Positions 23,959 to 32,839 of a stretch of 64,000 nucleotides of DNA are shown piece after piece. A program made the translations under genes and the position numbers. Position 1 is the stretch's first letter; every line of letters starts with the position of its first letter. The notes beneath the pieces are model-generated. The model had not been told where the DNA came from. It searched no databases and saw only the letters and a list, made by a program, of their open reading frames with translations. The DNA comes from Maribacter sp. HTCC2170. Its GTDB lineage: Bacteria; Bacteroidota; Bacteroidia; Flavobacteriales; Flavobacteriaceae. The stretch covers positions 2,600,001-2,664,000 of the forward strand of contig NC_014472.1 in the NCBI RefSeq assembly GCF_000153165.2, in the 5' to 3' direction.

Positions 23959-24539
23959 TATAATGACTTTACTTGTTTTAAAACAAAATCAACTCTTTCT
24001 GCTACGCTTCCTATAGGAATTATAATTACCTCATACGAATAGTTTTCATAAGCCTTTTTTAGACAATCATAAATGTTTTTGGACTCTTCGAAGGTTTCAA
24101 AACGCTCGTTGTCCGAAATGTGGATTTCTTTCCAAGGTGGCATAAGAAACACCTTGTTATAGCGAAGGCTCTTACAGGCATTGCTAAAGGTGGGGCCGTA
24201 GTTTTGATCAAAACAGTCCATGTAAGCCAATACATCCGGAATTCCACGGTCAAAAAATACAGTTCCTTCTTTGACCTCTTGGGCGAGCTTGTATTGTTCT
24301 ATTCGGGCATTTAATATTTTTGTATTGAATTTCATTGGATCTGAAACAGAGACAATGGGGTTGGAGACCATTTTAATTTGTTCTCCTTGATTTTTTTCTT
24401 CAGAAGTCATAGTTCGAATAACTTCATGTAGACAATAATGACCTTCTTTTTCAAGTTGCTCTATAACCGATGTTTTACCCGTACTGGGACCTCCTGTAAT
24501 TACTATTTTTTTTGCCTTCAATCGAATAAAGTTGTGCAT
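23958..24539 (-). CDS. AAA_28-type NTPase
   Basis: 193 aa. Walker A GGPSTGKTSVIEQLE near residue 16, a Walker-B-like strand TVFFDRGIPDVLAY (with DRG as in kinases of this family) and a C-terminal part IIPIGSVAERVDFVL. This family resembles NadR C-terminal kinases and Ttd14-like NTPases; substrate unknown. First gene of the NTPase-recQ-fmt run; its stop overlaps the recQ start. Confidence 0.8.
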   Translation of the reverse strand: MHNFIRLKAKKIVITGGPSTGKTSVIEQLEKEGHYCLHEVIRTMTSEEKNQGEQIKMVSNPIVSVSDPMKFNTKILNARIEQYKLAQEVKEGTVFFDRGIPDVLAYMDCFDQNYGPTFSNACKSLRYNKVFLMPPWKEIHISDNERFETFEESKNIYDCLKKAYENYSYEVIIIPIGSVAERVDFVLKQVKSL

Positions 24540-24586
24540 GCAAAAGTAATGAATACCTAATGATTATAAAATTGCGTATGAACTCC

Positions 24587-24594
24587 TATATTTG
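24587..24594 (+). promoter_or_regulatory. putative -7 element for the DUF493 gene
   Basis: TATATTTG matches TAnnTTTG and lies 15 nt before the ATG at 24610. No good TTG is seen about 20 nt upstream, so confidence is limited. Confidence 0.4.
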
Positions 24595-24609
24595 CAGTAA
24601 AATTGACCT

Positions 24610-24897
24610 ATGGGTGCAGAAAATCCTGATGAGTTTTACAGTCGTCTAAAAACACAATTAAACGAGAGTACAAAATGGCCTTCATTATATCTATATAAGT
24701 TTATAGTTTTGACTGATACCGATAAGATTAGACAGGTACATTCAGTATTCGACAACACCGGTGCGGTGATTGATTCTAAACAGTCCAAAAATGGCAAGTA
24801 CACCAGTCTTTCAATCAGGGTAAACCTTAAGAACCCTGATGAGGTGATTGCCAAATACAAGGAGGTAGGAATGATAGAGGGTGTTATATCATTATAA
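24610..24897 (+). CDS. DUF493 family protein
   Basis: 95 aa. KTQLNESTKWPSLYLYKFIV in the N-terminal half, then an ACT-like beta-alpha fold ending GMIEGVISL. Similar to the YbeD family; small ligand-binding or regulatory role is suspected only. Divergent from the NTPase gene, followed by the DUF4290 gene. Confidence 0.85.
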   Translation: MGAENPDEFYSRLKTQLNESTKWPSLYLYKFIVLTDTDKIRQVHSVFDNTGAVIDSKQSKNGKYTSLSIRVNLKNPDEVIAKYKEVGMIEGVISL

Positions 24898-24979
24898 AAT
24901 AGTAAATGCAGCATAATTTTCTTATTTTGCAGCCGTTATAGAAGTACTTCCTATTTTTTTAAGCAATAAAATTTAAGAT

Positions 24980-25633
24980 TTGAATTTAGTAGAAAACTTA
25001 GAATATAATACTGAGCGAACGCAACTTATTATTCCCGAATATGGGCGTCATTTTCAGAAAATGGTAGATCATGCGGTATCTATTGAAGACCGCGATGAGC
25101 GCAATAAAGTAGCAAAATCCATTATAAGTGTAATGGGGAATTTGCAACCTCATTTGAGAGATGTACCAGATTTTCAGCATAAATTATGGGATCAATTGTT
25201 TATAATGTCCGATTTTAAATTGGATGTTGATTCTCCATTCCCCATTACTTCCAAAGAAGTATTAAGGAAGAGACCAGAACCTCTTGGTTATCCTCAAAAT
25301 TTTCCGAAATATCGTTTTTATGGAAACAACATAAAACGTATGATCGATGTTGCCGTTGAATGGGAAAAGGGCGATATGAGGGATGGTTTGGAGTATGCGA
25401 TTGCCAACCACATGAAAAAATGTTACTTAAACTGGAACAAAGATACTGTTGATGACAAGGCTATTTTTGCACATCTTTTTGAACTGAGTGAAGGGCGAAT
25501 AGATCTTGCAAAGAATGACGAAAGCCTTACAGATAGTGGGCAATTTCTAAAAAATAGGGTAGCTAAGACACAGCGCAGTAACTCTGGTAAGAAAAATCAA
25601 AGAAACAACAATCGCGGAAAAAAGCGATACTAA
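24980..25633 (+). CDS. DUF4290 domain protein (TTG start)
   Basis: 217 aa. The start codon is TTG at 24980; no ATG gives a better start, and family members begin with the same NLEYNTER region. Conserved parts: LIIPEYGRHFQKMVDHAVSI and GNLQPHLRDVPDFQHKLWDQ, found in almost all Bacteroidota. The C-terminal 25 residues are basic and low-complexity (SGKKNQRNNNRGKKRY). Function unknown. murA starts 14 nt downstream, so they share an operon. Confidence 0.88.
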   Translation: MNLVENLEYNTERTQLIIPEYGRHFQKMVDHAVSIEDRDERNKVAKSIISVMGNLQPHLRDVPDFQHKLWDQLFIMSDFKLDVDSPFPITSKEVLRKRPEPLGYPQNFPKYRFYGNNIKRMIDVAVEWEKGDMRDGLEYAIANHMKKCYLNWNKDTVDDKAIFAHLFELSEGRIDLAKNDESLTDSGQFLKNRVAKTQRSNSGKKNQRNNNRGKKRY

Positions 25634-25647
25634 TACTCTCATCCTAA

Positions 25648-26955
25648 ATGGGAACATTTAAAATTGAAGGCGGCCATCAGTTGTCCGGTGAAATTACACC
25701 TCAAGGCGCCAAAAACGAAGCATTGCAAATTCTTTGTGCTGTGCTTTTGACTGCTGAAAAAGTTACAATAAACAATATTCCAGACATTGTAGATGTAAAT
25801 AAACTTATTTCCTTGCTTGAGGATTTGGGTGTGAAGATTCAAAAGAAAGGTAAAGGCTCATATACCTTTAAGGCAGATGATGTTAATCTTGATTATTTAC
25901 AATCAGACCAGTTTAAAGAAGATGGTAGAGGCTTAAGAGGTTCAATCATGTTGGTAGGGCCGCTTTTAGCTCGTTTTGGCAAGGGATACATCCCCAAACC
26001 GGGTGGTGATAAAATTGGACGTAGAAGATTGGACACCCATTTTGAGGGATTCATCAACCTAGGCGCAAAGTTCCGTTATAATAGAGAAGAGCATTTTTAT
26101 GGAGTAGAGGCAGAAAAACTCAAGGGAACTTATATGTTACTTGATGAGGCATCTGTTACGGGTACCGCCAATATTGTCATGGCTTCAGTTCTGGCAGAAG
26201 GTAGGACTACAATTTACAACGCAGCTTGCGAGCCTTATTTACAACAATTATGTAAAATGTTGAATCGTATGGGAGCCAATATTTCCGGTATTGGTTCAAA
26301 CATGCTGATTATTGAAGGGGTTAAAGAATTGGGCGGTACGGATCATACCATGCTACCAGATATGATTGAGATAGGTAGCTGGATAGGTTTAGCGGCCATG
26401 ACAAAAAGTGAACTGACCATTAAAAACGTAAGTTGGGATGACCTAGGACAAATACCCACTGTTTTTAGAAAACTCGGAATTACAATTGAACGAGAAGGTG
26501 ATGATATTCATATTCCGCGCCATAAAGATGGTTATCAAATTCAAAATTATATCGATGGTTCAATCTTGACCATCGCAGACGCGCCTTGGCCGGGATTGAC
26601 TCCTGATTTATTAAGCATAATCCTAGTGATGGCGACACAGGCTAGGGGTGAAGTACTCATCCACCAAAAAATGTTTGAAAGTAGATTGTTCTTCGTGGAT
26701 AAACTTATTGATATGGGAGCAAAGATTATTTTATGCGACCCTCATAGAGCTACGGTAATTGGTCATGATTTTAAATCATCATTAAAAGCTACAACTATGG
26801 TTTCGCCAGATATTAGGGCAGGAGTTTCCCTTTTGATTGCAGCATTGTCTGCCAAAGGTACTTCAACCATTCATAATATTGAACAGATTGATAGGGGCTA
26901 CGAAGATATAGATACCCGTTTAAGGGCTATAGGCGCTAGGATTACACGAGTATAA
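25648..26955 (+). CDS. murA: UDP-N-acetylglucosamine 1-carboxyvinyltransferase
   Basis: 435 aa. First committed step of peptidoglycan synthesis, adding enolpyruvate from PEP to UDP-GlcNAc. Family marks: GGHQLSGEITPQGAKNEAL at the start, then the active-site loop PGGDKIGRRRLDTH. The position of the catalytic/fosfomycin-target Cys (E. coli Cys115) is Asp here (D121). Such Asp variants are known in mycobacteria and chlamydiae and remove the fosfomycin adduct site. RAGVSLLIAALSAKG near the C-terminus is conserved. Confidence 0.95.
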   Translation: MGTFKIEGGHQLSGEITPQGAKNEALQILCAVLLTAEKVTINNIPDIVDVNKLISLLEDLGVKIQKKGKGSYTFKADDVNLDYLQSDQFKEDGRGLRGSIMLVGPLLARFGKGYIPKPGGDKIGRRRLDTHFEGFINLGAKFRYNREEHFYGVEAEKLKGTYMLLDEASVTGTANIVMASVLAEGRTTIYNAACEPYLQQLCKMLNRMGANISGIGSNMLIIEGVKELGGTDHTMLPDMIEIGSWIGLAAMTKSELTIKNVSWDDLGQIPTVFRKLGITIEREGDDIHIPRHKDGYQIQNYIDGSILTIADAPWPGLTPDLLSIILVMATQARGEVLIHQKMFESRLFFVDKLIDMGAKIILCDPHRATVIGHDFKSSLKATTMVSPDIRAGVSLLIAALSAKGTSTIHNIEQIDRGYEDIDTRLRAIGARITRV

Positions 26956-26984
26956 TGTATAATCCATTACTTTTTCGAGTATAC

Positions 26985-27677
26985 TTACTGCTGACTAACT
27001 TCTTTTTGATGCAGTATACCTTTTACTATTAAATATTGAGCTGCGGCGTAAGTAGCCATTACCAAAATATTGGAATAGGCCAGGTTGGTCATAAATTTAT
27101 TTATAGCCAAAAGACTATCAGAAGTTATAAAAAGAAGAGCGCCCAAGAGAACTAAAACAAAACTCTTTCGGTTTACCATTTCTTTTCTGCGAAATGCTGT
27201 TATAGCCATTGACAGAATAACAATAATATAGACTGCGACCGGGATTTGAAGTTTACCAAGGTTGTCTTTCATCTGAAAAAACAAGAATCCACCGTAAATA
27301 AGCAACAAAAGAAAGACTACAAAGAACGAATTGCTATTAGTCCTGTTCCAATTTTGAAGAAAAAGAATAATATATAAAATATGAGCAACCAAGAAAAACA
27401 CCAAACCTAATACAAAGTATGAACCAGAAATATGGTCATACATCAACATCACATCTCCCAACCATGAAAAGAAGAGTGCCGCCAGCATAAGCATATAAAC
27501 GGCTTTACCCAAAAACTTGCCATTATAAGCGAAATATAAGAACAATGAGAGCAGAATAAGAGGTTTCGTATAATGCCGCAAATTCATTGATTCCAGACTT
27601 CCCGCAATTAAGTCAGCAAATACGATTATGACAAAGAGCGCTACAAAATAGAATGGTTTAAAGAGAGATTTAACCAT
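26985..27677 (-). CDS. YhhN family membrane protein (lysoplasmalogenase-like)
   Basis: 230 aa with about eight membrane segments. WLGDVMLMYD and a later FITSDSLLAINKF match the conserved acidic positions of YhhN/TMEM86 proteins, some of which hydrolyse lysoplasmalogens. The actual substrate in a Flavobacterium is unknown. Lies 10 nt after the CDGSH protein gene. Confidence 0.8.
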   Translation of the reverse strand: MVKSLFKPFYFVALFVIIVFADLIAGSLESMNLRHYTKPLILLSLFLYFAYNGKFLGKAVYMLMLAALFFSWLGDVMLMYDHISGSYFVLGLVFFLVAHILYIILFLQNWNRTNSNSFFVVFLLLLIYGGFLFFQMKDNLGKLQIPVAVYIIVILSMAITAFRRKEMVNRKSFVLVLLGALLFITSDSLLAINKFMTNLAYSNILVMATYAAAQYLIVKGILHQKEVSQQ

Positions 27678-27687
27678 TATTCAATTC

Positions 27688-28116
27688 TTAACCCTCAAAA
27701 CCTATTTTCTTATGTTCCCCATCACAAAATGGCTTGTTTTGTGAGGCACCACAGCGACAAAAAGAGGCCACTCTTTCTTTTTTCTGTTCAGAACCGTCTT
27801 GTTCTATTATTATTTCATCACTATAGACCAAAAGTGGTCCGTTGGTTTTTATAAGAACCTTAGTACTCTTCATTTGTGTTTCTTTAGTTTTTTGTTCGCT
27901 TGATATTTCGTAACTCAATGCTCCAGAAGGGCAATTTTCAATTTGTGATTTTAACTCCTGTACACTTGCGTTTTCTTGTTTTATCCAAGGTTTGCCTTTT
28001 GGGTCATAGACATTGGGAAGTGTTCTTACACAGGTGCCATCGTGTATACAGGTTTTTGGCTTCCAGACGATGCTGAAATCCCCCTTTTTATATTTTTTTA
28101 CAATTTCTTTTTCCAT
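27688..28116 (-). CDS. ferredoxin-like plus CDGSH iron-sulfur protein
   Basis: 142 aa made of two small Fe-S units. Residues about 5-70 are a Fer4_19-type domain (CIHDGTCVRTLPNVYD...CPSGAL). The C-terminal half is a CDGSH zinc-finger-type domain: CRCGASQNKPFCDGEHKK, which ligates a 2Fe-2S cluster by three Cys and one His. Probably handles electrons or cluster transfer. Small operon with the YhhN and M20 genes. Confidence 0.85.
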   Translation of the reverse strand: MEKEIVKKYKKGDFSIVWKPKTCIHDGTCVRTLPNVYDPKGKPWIKQENASVQELKSQIENCPSGALSYEISSEQKTKETQMKSTKVLIKTNGPLLVYSDEIIIEQDGSEQKKERVASFCRCGASQNKPFCDGEHKKIGFEG

Positions 28117-28123
28117 TCAAGTA

Positions 28124-29563
28124 TTATTTTTTTGATTGGTTCTCCGGAATAGGTGGGGGACCATCAGGTATAATAGGTTCATAGACCTCATTACCTTTTC
28201 TTTCCTTGTATTCAGCTTTTATTTTGGCCACTTCTTTTGGGTTTTCAAATAAGTCAACGGCAGTCATTCCCAAAGCCTTGGCCGCATGAACCATTCCTTT
28301 GTGTCCTATGCTCATTCCTCCGCAAGCCACAACAGCCCAAGAATGCCAAGGGGTATCCTTAGGAGCTACTGTTACACCAAGATTTATATTTGGTACGTTC
28401 CAGCTTACATCACCAACATCAGTTGAACCTCCTCCGGGATGTTCTTTTGTTTCAAGAAGGGGCTTAATATTGCTGTCCATTCCTACTTGTGGTTTGCCAG
28501 TTGCTTCTTGAATTTTCTTTCCAAATGCAGTTTCCTCAGCTGTGTATGTCAAAGGACCCAATAATTCTAAATTACCTTGCATTATCTCACCACCAGATCT
28601 GTTGACCAATACTTCATAAATTCCCGATATTAAAGAGATTTTATAATCAACATTCGCCATTATGGCTGCCCCTTCCGCCATTTTTTTAACCTGCTCATAG
28701 ACAGGCATCATACCACTTCGCTTGGTGTCCCGTACGCGCACCCAAAGTTTGGAATAATCAGGGACTACGTTTACCACTTGTCCGCCATCTTGTATGTGAT
28801 AATGAATTCGGACCGTAGGTTTAATATGTTCTCTATAATAGTTGATTCCGGTAGTGTAAAGTTCTAAAGCATCAGAAGCACTTCTACCATTCCAGGGATC
28901 CCCAGAGGCATGTGCAGCCTGTCCATAAAACTCAACTTTAAAATCTACCAATGCCAAAGTGCTCTGAACATCAGCCTCAGTTTTTGCAGAGGGGTGCCAG
29001 CTTAAATTAACATCAACATCATCCCAAAGGCCATCTCGAACCATCCATATCTTTCCAAAGAATTTTTCTTCGGACGGAGTACCAAAGAACTTGATCGTCC
29101 CCTTAATTTTACCTTGCTCAATTAGCTCTTTAGTGGCGATTGCAGCACCAAGACTTGCTGCCCCGAAAAGGTTATGGCCGCATCCATGACCAGCAGCTCC
29201 ATCATTAAGAGGTTGTTTGGTGGGCTGTGCCTTTTGCGAAATGCCGGGCAAGGCATCAAATTCCCCTAGAATACTTATTACAGGGCTTCCTGACCCGTAG
29301 GTCGCGATAAAAGCTGTAGGCATACCAGCTACACCTCGTTCAACCTTCATTCCATTTTTTTCGGCATAATTTGCCAGTATTTCCGAAGAACCATACTCTT
29401 CAAAAGCCGTTTCAGCAAGTGCCCAAATGGAGTCGCTGATTTTTATCAATTCCTTTTTATGTTCTTCCACCGAAGTTATGAGCGCCTTTTTGTTCTTGGT
29501 CAATTTTTGTGCTGAGACCGAGAAGGTAAGAAGCAAGGACAATGCGAATAATGTATTTTTCAT
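28124..29563 (-). CDS. secreted M20 family amidohydrolase (AbgB-like)
   Basis: 479 aa from ATG 29563 (MKNTLFALSLLLTFSVSAQ, a signal peptide). An upstream TTG start would add only four residues. The M20D metal site is seen in DGAAGHGCGHNLFG, EEKFFGK, and the C-terminal HPGGGSTDVGDVSW. Closest type is AbgB (p-aminobenzoyl-glutamate cleavage) or related amidohydrolases. Periplasmic location from the signal peptide. The GDPWNGRSASDALELYTTG dimerisation domain is intact. Confidence 0.86.
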   Translation of the reverse strand: MKNTLFALSLLLTFSVSAQKLTKNKKALITSVEEHKKELIKISDSIWALAETAFEEYGSSEILANYAEKNGMKVERGVAGMPTAFIATYGSGSPVISILGEFDALPGISQKAQPTKQPLNDGAAGHGCGHNLFGAASLGAAIATKELIEQGKIKGTIKFFGTPSEEKFFGKIWMVRDGLWDDVDVNLSWHPSAKTEADVQSTLALVDFKVEFYGQAAHASGDPWNGRSASDALELYTTGINYYREHIKPTVRIHYHIQDGGQVVNVVPDYSKLWVRVRDTKRSGMMPVYEQVKKMAEGAAIMANVDYKISLISGIYEVLVNRSGGEIMQGNLELLGPLTYTAEETAFGKKIQEATGKPQVGMDSNIKPLLETKEHPGGGSTDVGDVSWNVPNINLGVTVAPKDTPWHSWAVVACGGMSIGHKGMVHAAKALGMTAVDLFENPKEVAKIKAEYKERKGNEVYEPIIPDGPPPIPENQSKK

Positions 29564-29621
29564 AGAATTGGTCAATTAGTCATTAAGTTATATGCAAAGG
29601 ACTAAATATACTCAAAAAACA

Positions 29622-30932
29622 TTACCCGAGAGCTTCCTTATAAACTTTCAGGCAGCGCTCGCGGGCAAATTTGTGATCTACGATTTGTGTAGGATAATTG
29701 AATTCTTGAAGTTCGGGAACCCATTGGTTTACATAAGTCTTTTGTTTGTCGAATTTGTCAATTTGTGTTGAAGGGTTAAATATTCTAAAATATGGGGCGG
29801 CATCAACTCCAGAACCAGCTGCCCATTGCCAATTACCAACGTTGGCGCTTAGATCAAAATCCAGAAGCTTCTCCGCAAAGTAGGCCTCACCCCATCGCCA
29901 ATCTATCAAAAGATGTTTGCATAAAAAGCTAGCCGTCAACATTCTAACCCGATTGTGCATAAAACCTGTTGCGTTCAACTCGCGCATTCCCGCGTCTACT
30001 AGAGGATACCCTGTTTGACCGGTTTTCCATTTTTCAAACTCAGCCTCATTATTCCGCCATTCTATTCGGTCATATTTTGGCCTAAAGGCATTGTTGACAG
30101 TATTGGGGAAATGCCAAAGTATTTGCATAAAGAATTCGCGCCATATCAATTCATTCCAAAACACTTTATTATCACTATTAATTGCATGCTTCACTATTTT
30201 TCGGATTGAAACAGTTCCAAACCGTAGATGAGGCCCTATTTTGGATGTGCCATTGGTCGCGCCAGGGTAATTTCTAGTTGTTTCGTAACCTTCAATAAAT
30301 GTTATAGTGATAATAAACTCGGGTACCGTGATTGACGAAGACTCAAAACCTATATCACGTAGTTCAAAAAAAGGTAGGTTAGTATTATTGACAAAATTGT
30401 TGGATTCTAGGCAGTTGCTAGAATTCTTTAAATGGATTTTAGGATCGAAATTTTCTTTCCATTTATTTTTATACGGTGTATAGACAACATAAGGACTTTT
30501 ATCCGATTTGATGATTTCATTCTTTTCAAAAATCACTTGGTCCTTGTAAGTGTGAAAAGAGATACTATTATTTGCCAACAGTTCTTTTATTGCCGTGTCA
30601 CGTTTAAGAGCATGGGGTTCATAGTCGTGATTGGCAAATACTGCATCTATGGTGTGTTTCTTTATCAAAGTATTGAATATTTCGATAGGCTTACCATGGA
30701 AAATGGCAATTGAACTCTTGTGTTTCTTTTTTATATTGGTATTCAGAGTTTCAATTGTATTGTAGATAAAATTTACCCGCGCATCGTTTTTAGGCACTTG
30801 GCAAAGTATTTCTGTATCAAAAATGAAAATGGGCAAGACTGGTGTAGGGCCTTGAAGGGCTTTAAGCAAACCTGTGTTATCCTCAAGTCGTAAATCGCGT
30901 CTAAACCAAAAGACTGATATTTTATTGTTCAT
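29622..30932 (-). CDS. phr: class I cryptochrome/DNA photolyase
   Basis: 436 aa. N-terminal antenna domain (VFWFRRDLRLEDN). FAD-binding region includes GTSKIGPHLRFGTVSIR, WREFFMQILWHFP, MRELNATGFMHNRVRM and NWQWAAGSGVDAAPYFRIFN. Tryptophans of the electron relay seem present. Repairs UV-induced pyrimidine dimers using blue light. Its ATG lies directly next to the SRPBCC gene stop (1 nt apart), so they form an operon. Confidence 0.93.
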   Translation of the reverse strand: MNNKISVFWFRRDLRLEDNTGLLKALQGPTPVLPIFIFDTEILCQVPKNDARVNFIYNTIETLNTNIKKKHKSSIAIFHGKPIEIFNTLIKKHTIDAVFANHDYEPHALKRDTAIKELLANNSISFHTYKDQVIFEKNEIIKSDKSPYVVYTPYKNKWKENFDPKIHLKNSSNCLESNNFVNNTNLPFFELRDIGFESSSITVPEFIITITFIEGYETTRNYPGATNGTSKIGPHLRFGTVSIRKIVKHAINSDNKVFWNELIWREFFMQILWHFPNTVNNAFRPKYDRIEWRNNEAEFEKWKTGQTGYPLVDAGMRELNATGFMHNRVRMLTASFLCKHLLIDWRWGEAYFAEKLLDFDLSANVGNWQWAAGSGVDAAPYFRIFNPSTQIDKFDKQKTYVNQWVPELQEFNYPTQIVDHKFARERCLKVYKEALG

Positions 30933-31427
30933 TTAAAAAGATTTGAATTTCAATGAGTTTGATCGTCCTTCAATTTTCCCAAAAATTTCGATGAGCTTTT
31001 GTTCTCGGTATTCGAAGATTTTGAGAAGTTGTTTTTTGATTAGTGGAAATCCAAATTTGCCAATAATACCATAAGGAAGTTTTAAATCAATAATATCCTC
31101 CATTTCAACACCACCGGAAATTGAATTTATGAAGTGTTTGTGATGCCATAGCGAATATGGACCAAAACGCTGCTCATCAACAAAATATTTACCGGCTTCG
31201 GCATGCGTTATTTCAGTGACCCATTTTGTTTTGTAACCGGGAAAAGGGGTTACCATGTATTGAATGATTTGACCTGGAAAGATAGACTTATCTGCTCCAT
31301 CCAAAATCTTGAAGCCCATGTAAGGAGGTGTTATTTTTCCAAGATTAAATGGATTGGATAGGAAATCCCATGCTGCTTTTGCAGTTGTGGGTAAATACTG
31401 TTTTGAGTGTAATTGGTATAGTTTCAT
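30933..31427 (-). CDS. SRPBCC family protein, photolyase partner
   Basis: 164 aa. The start MKLYQLHSKQYLPTTAKAAW and later HHKHFINSISGGVEMEDIID match the small SRPBCC proteins found next to photolyase genes in many Bacteroidota, sometimes named cell-division inhibitor. The role is not established; ligand binding is suggested by the fold. First gene of the pair. Confidence 0.82.
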   Translation of the reverse strand: MKLYQLHSKQYLPTTAKAAWDFLSNPFNLGKITPPYMGFKILDGADKSIFPGQIIQYMVTPFPGYKTKWVTEITHAEAGKYFVDEQRFGPYSLWHHKHFINSISGGVEMEDIIDLKLPYGIIGKFGFPLIKKQLLKIFEYREQKLIEIFGKIEGRSNSLKFKSF

Positions 31428-31536
31428 AATTACTATTTGTCAAATAAATATAGTTAAAAGTTAGACAATATGTTTTAATATATTTTTACTTCATCAATAA
31501 AGTTTGTCACTTTATCGGGTAAAAACCATCTTAAAC

Positions 31537-31564
31537 TTGTATGGCAGCCATTTTTTGTACTTTG
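31537..31564 (+). promoter_or_regulatory. putative promoter of the T9SS-tailed protein gene
   Basis: TTG at 31537, 18 nt, then TACTTTG, close to TAnnTTTG. It would give a leader of only about 12 nt before the TTG start codon. Confidence 0.4.
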
Positions 31565-31581
31565 TGGGCAAAGAACATTAA

Positions 31582-32748
31582 TTGAAAATAAATCTATTAT
31601 CCTGGCTATTTATACTTTCTTCGTCTTTGGTCTGTGCCCAAGGTGAAGTGACAGATATTGGTGTTCTACCCTCAATATTAAGTGAAAATTCAGGTTTGAT
31701 ATTCTACGGGGATAAGCTTATTACACATAATGATTCTGGGAACGATCCTGTACTTTATGAGGTTGACACCCTTTCTTTGGCAATCACAAGGACTATTTCA
31801 ATAACAAATGTCGAGAATGTCGATTGGGAAGATCTTACACAGGACGAGCAGTATATTTATATTGGTGATATAGGAAACAATAGAGGAACAAGAACTGACC
31901 TGGCTATTTATAGGATTTCTAAACAAGATTTTGACCAATCAGATTCAGTATCCGCCGAAATAATAGCCTATAATTATGAAGACCAAAATGATTTTGGCGA
32001 CCAAGGCAATAGTGACTGGGATGCAGAAGCATTATTTGTTTTAGATGGACAACTAATAGTTTTAACGAAGCAGTGGCAAAGCTTGGGGACAGTGGCGTAT
32101 GCCATTCCCATTACTCCTGGTACTCATACTGCAACACGTGCCGGTAATTATGGCATAAACGGCCTTGTTACGGGGGCAAGTATGAATACTGAAACAAATG
32201 AGCTGATAGTACTTGGGTATTCAATGATTTTAGAGCCCTTTATTTACAGAGTGATAGAACCTGAAGTTCAAGATGTTTTTGTAAGTGGGGGATTAAAACA
32301 AGATGTGTCTTTTGGGTTTGGGCAAACAGAAGGGATTGCCTTTGTGGGGAGCAATAGATTTCTTGTTTCGTCTGAAAGCTATACTCGTGATGTGCCGGCA
32401 ATTAATTTAAGCTCCAAATTATTTGCTTTACAGCTACCTATTATTGAGGTGGGAATTCCAGAACCCGAGCCAGAACCAGAACCAGAACCGAAGCCTGAGG
32501 AAGAAAATGAAACTTATTTTGCAGTTTACCCAGATCAACGTCCCAATATAATGACATATGAATTACGCTCCGAAAAAAAAGTACTGGCAAGGGCGGTATA
32601 TGATATTACGGGCAAGAGAGTACAGTTTCATGTATCTTCTGAGTTCGGTGAAAGTGAAATAAATGTAACTACCTTAAAAACAGGCATCTATCACCTCGTT
32701 GTTTATTTGGGTGATACAGTAGAATCTAAGCCATTCTTCAGAAAATAA
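31582..32748 (+). CDS. secreted beta-propeller-like protein with type IX sorting tail (TTG start)
   Basis: 388 aa, TTG start chosen because it opens directly on a signal peptide (MKINLLSWLFILSSSLVCAQ). Residues about 25-290 look like a six-bladed or similar propeller built on WDAEALFVLDGQ-type repeats; I cannot name the family. Then a Pro-Glu linker (PEPEPEPEPEP, residues near 295-310) and a C-terminal T9SS sorting domain ending YHLVVYLGDTVESKPFFRK. Predicted to be exported across the outer membrane by the gliding/T9SS machinery. Confidence 0.75.
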   Translation: MKINLLSWLFILSSSLVCAQGEVTDIGVLPSILSENSGLIFYGDKLITHNDSGNDPVLYEVDTLSLAITRTISITNVENVDWEDLTQDEQYIYIGDIGNNRGTRTDLAIYRISKQDFDQSDSVSAEIIAYNYEDQNDFGDQGNSDWDAEALFVLDGQLIVLTKQWQSLGTVAYAIPITPGTHTATRAGNYGINGLVTGASMNTETNELIVLGYSMILEPFIYRVIEPEVQDVFVSGGLKQDVSFGFGQTEGIAFVGSNRFLVSSESYTRDVPAINLSSKLFALQLPIIEVGIPEPEPEPEPEPKPEEENETYFAVYPDQRPNIMTYELRSEKKVLARAVYDITGKRVQFHVSSEFGESEINVTTLKTGIYHLVVYLGDTVESKPFFRK

Positions 32749-32839
32749 TTTCTTTTGACCTCTTACTTTTAAGAATATCTTAACAAAACCACCAAGGGTT
32801 TATTTTTAGCTTTGTGTGAACTAAAAATCTATTGAAAAA

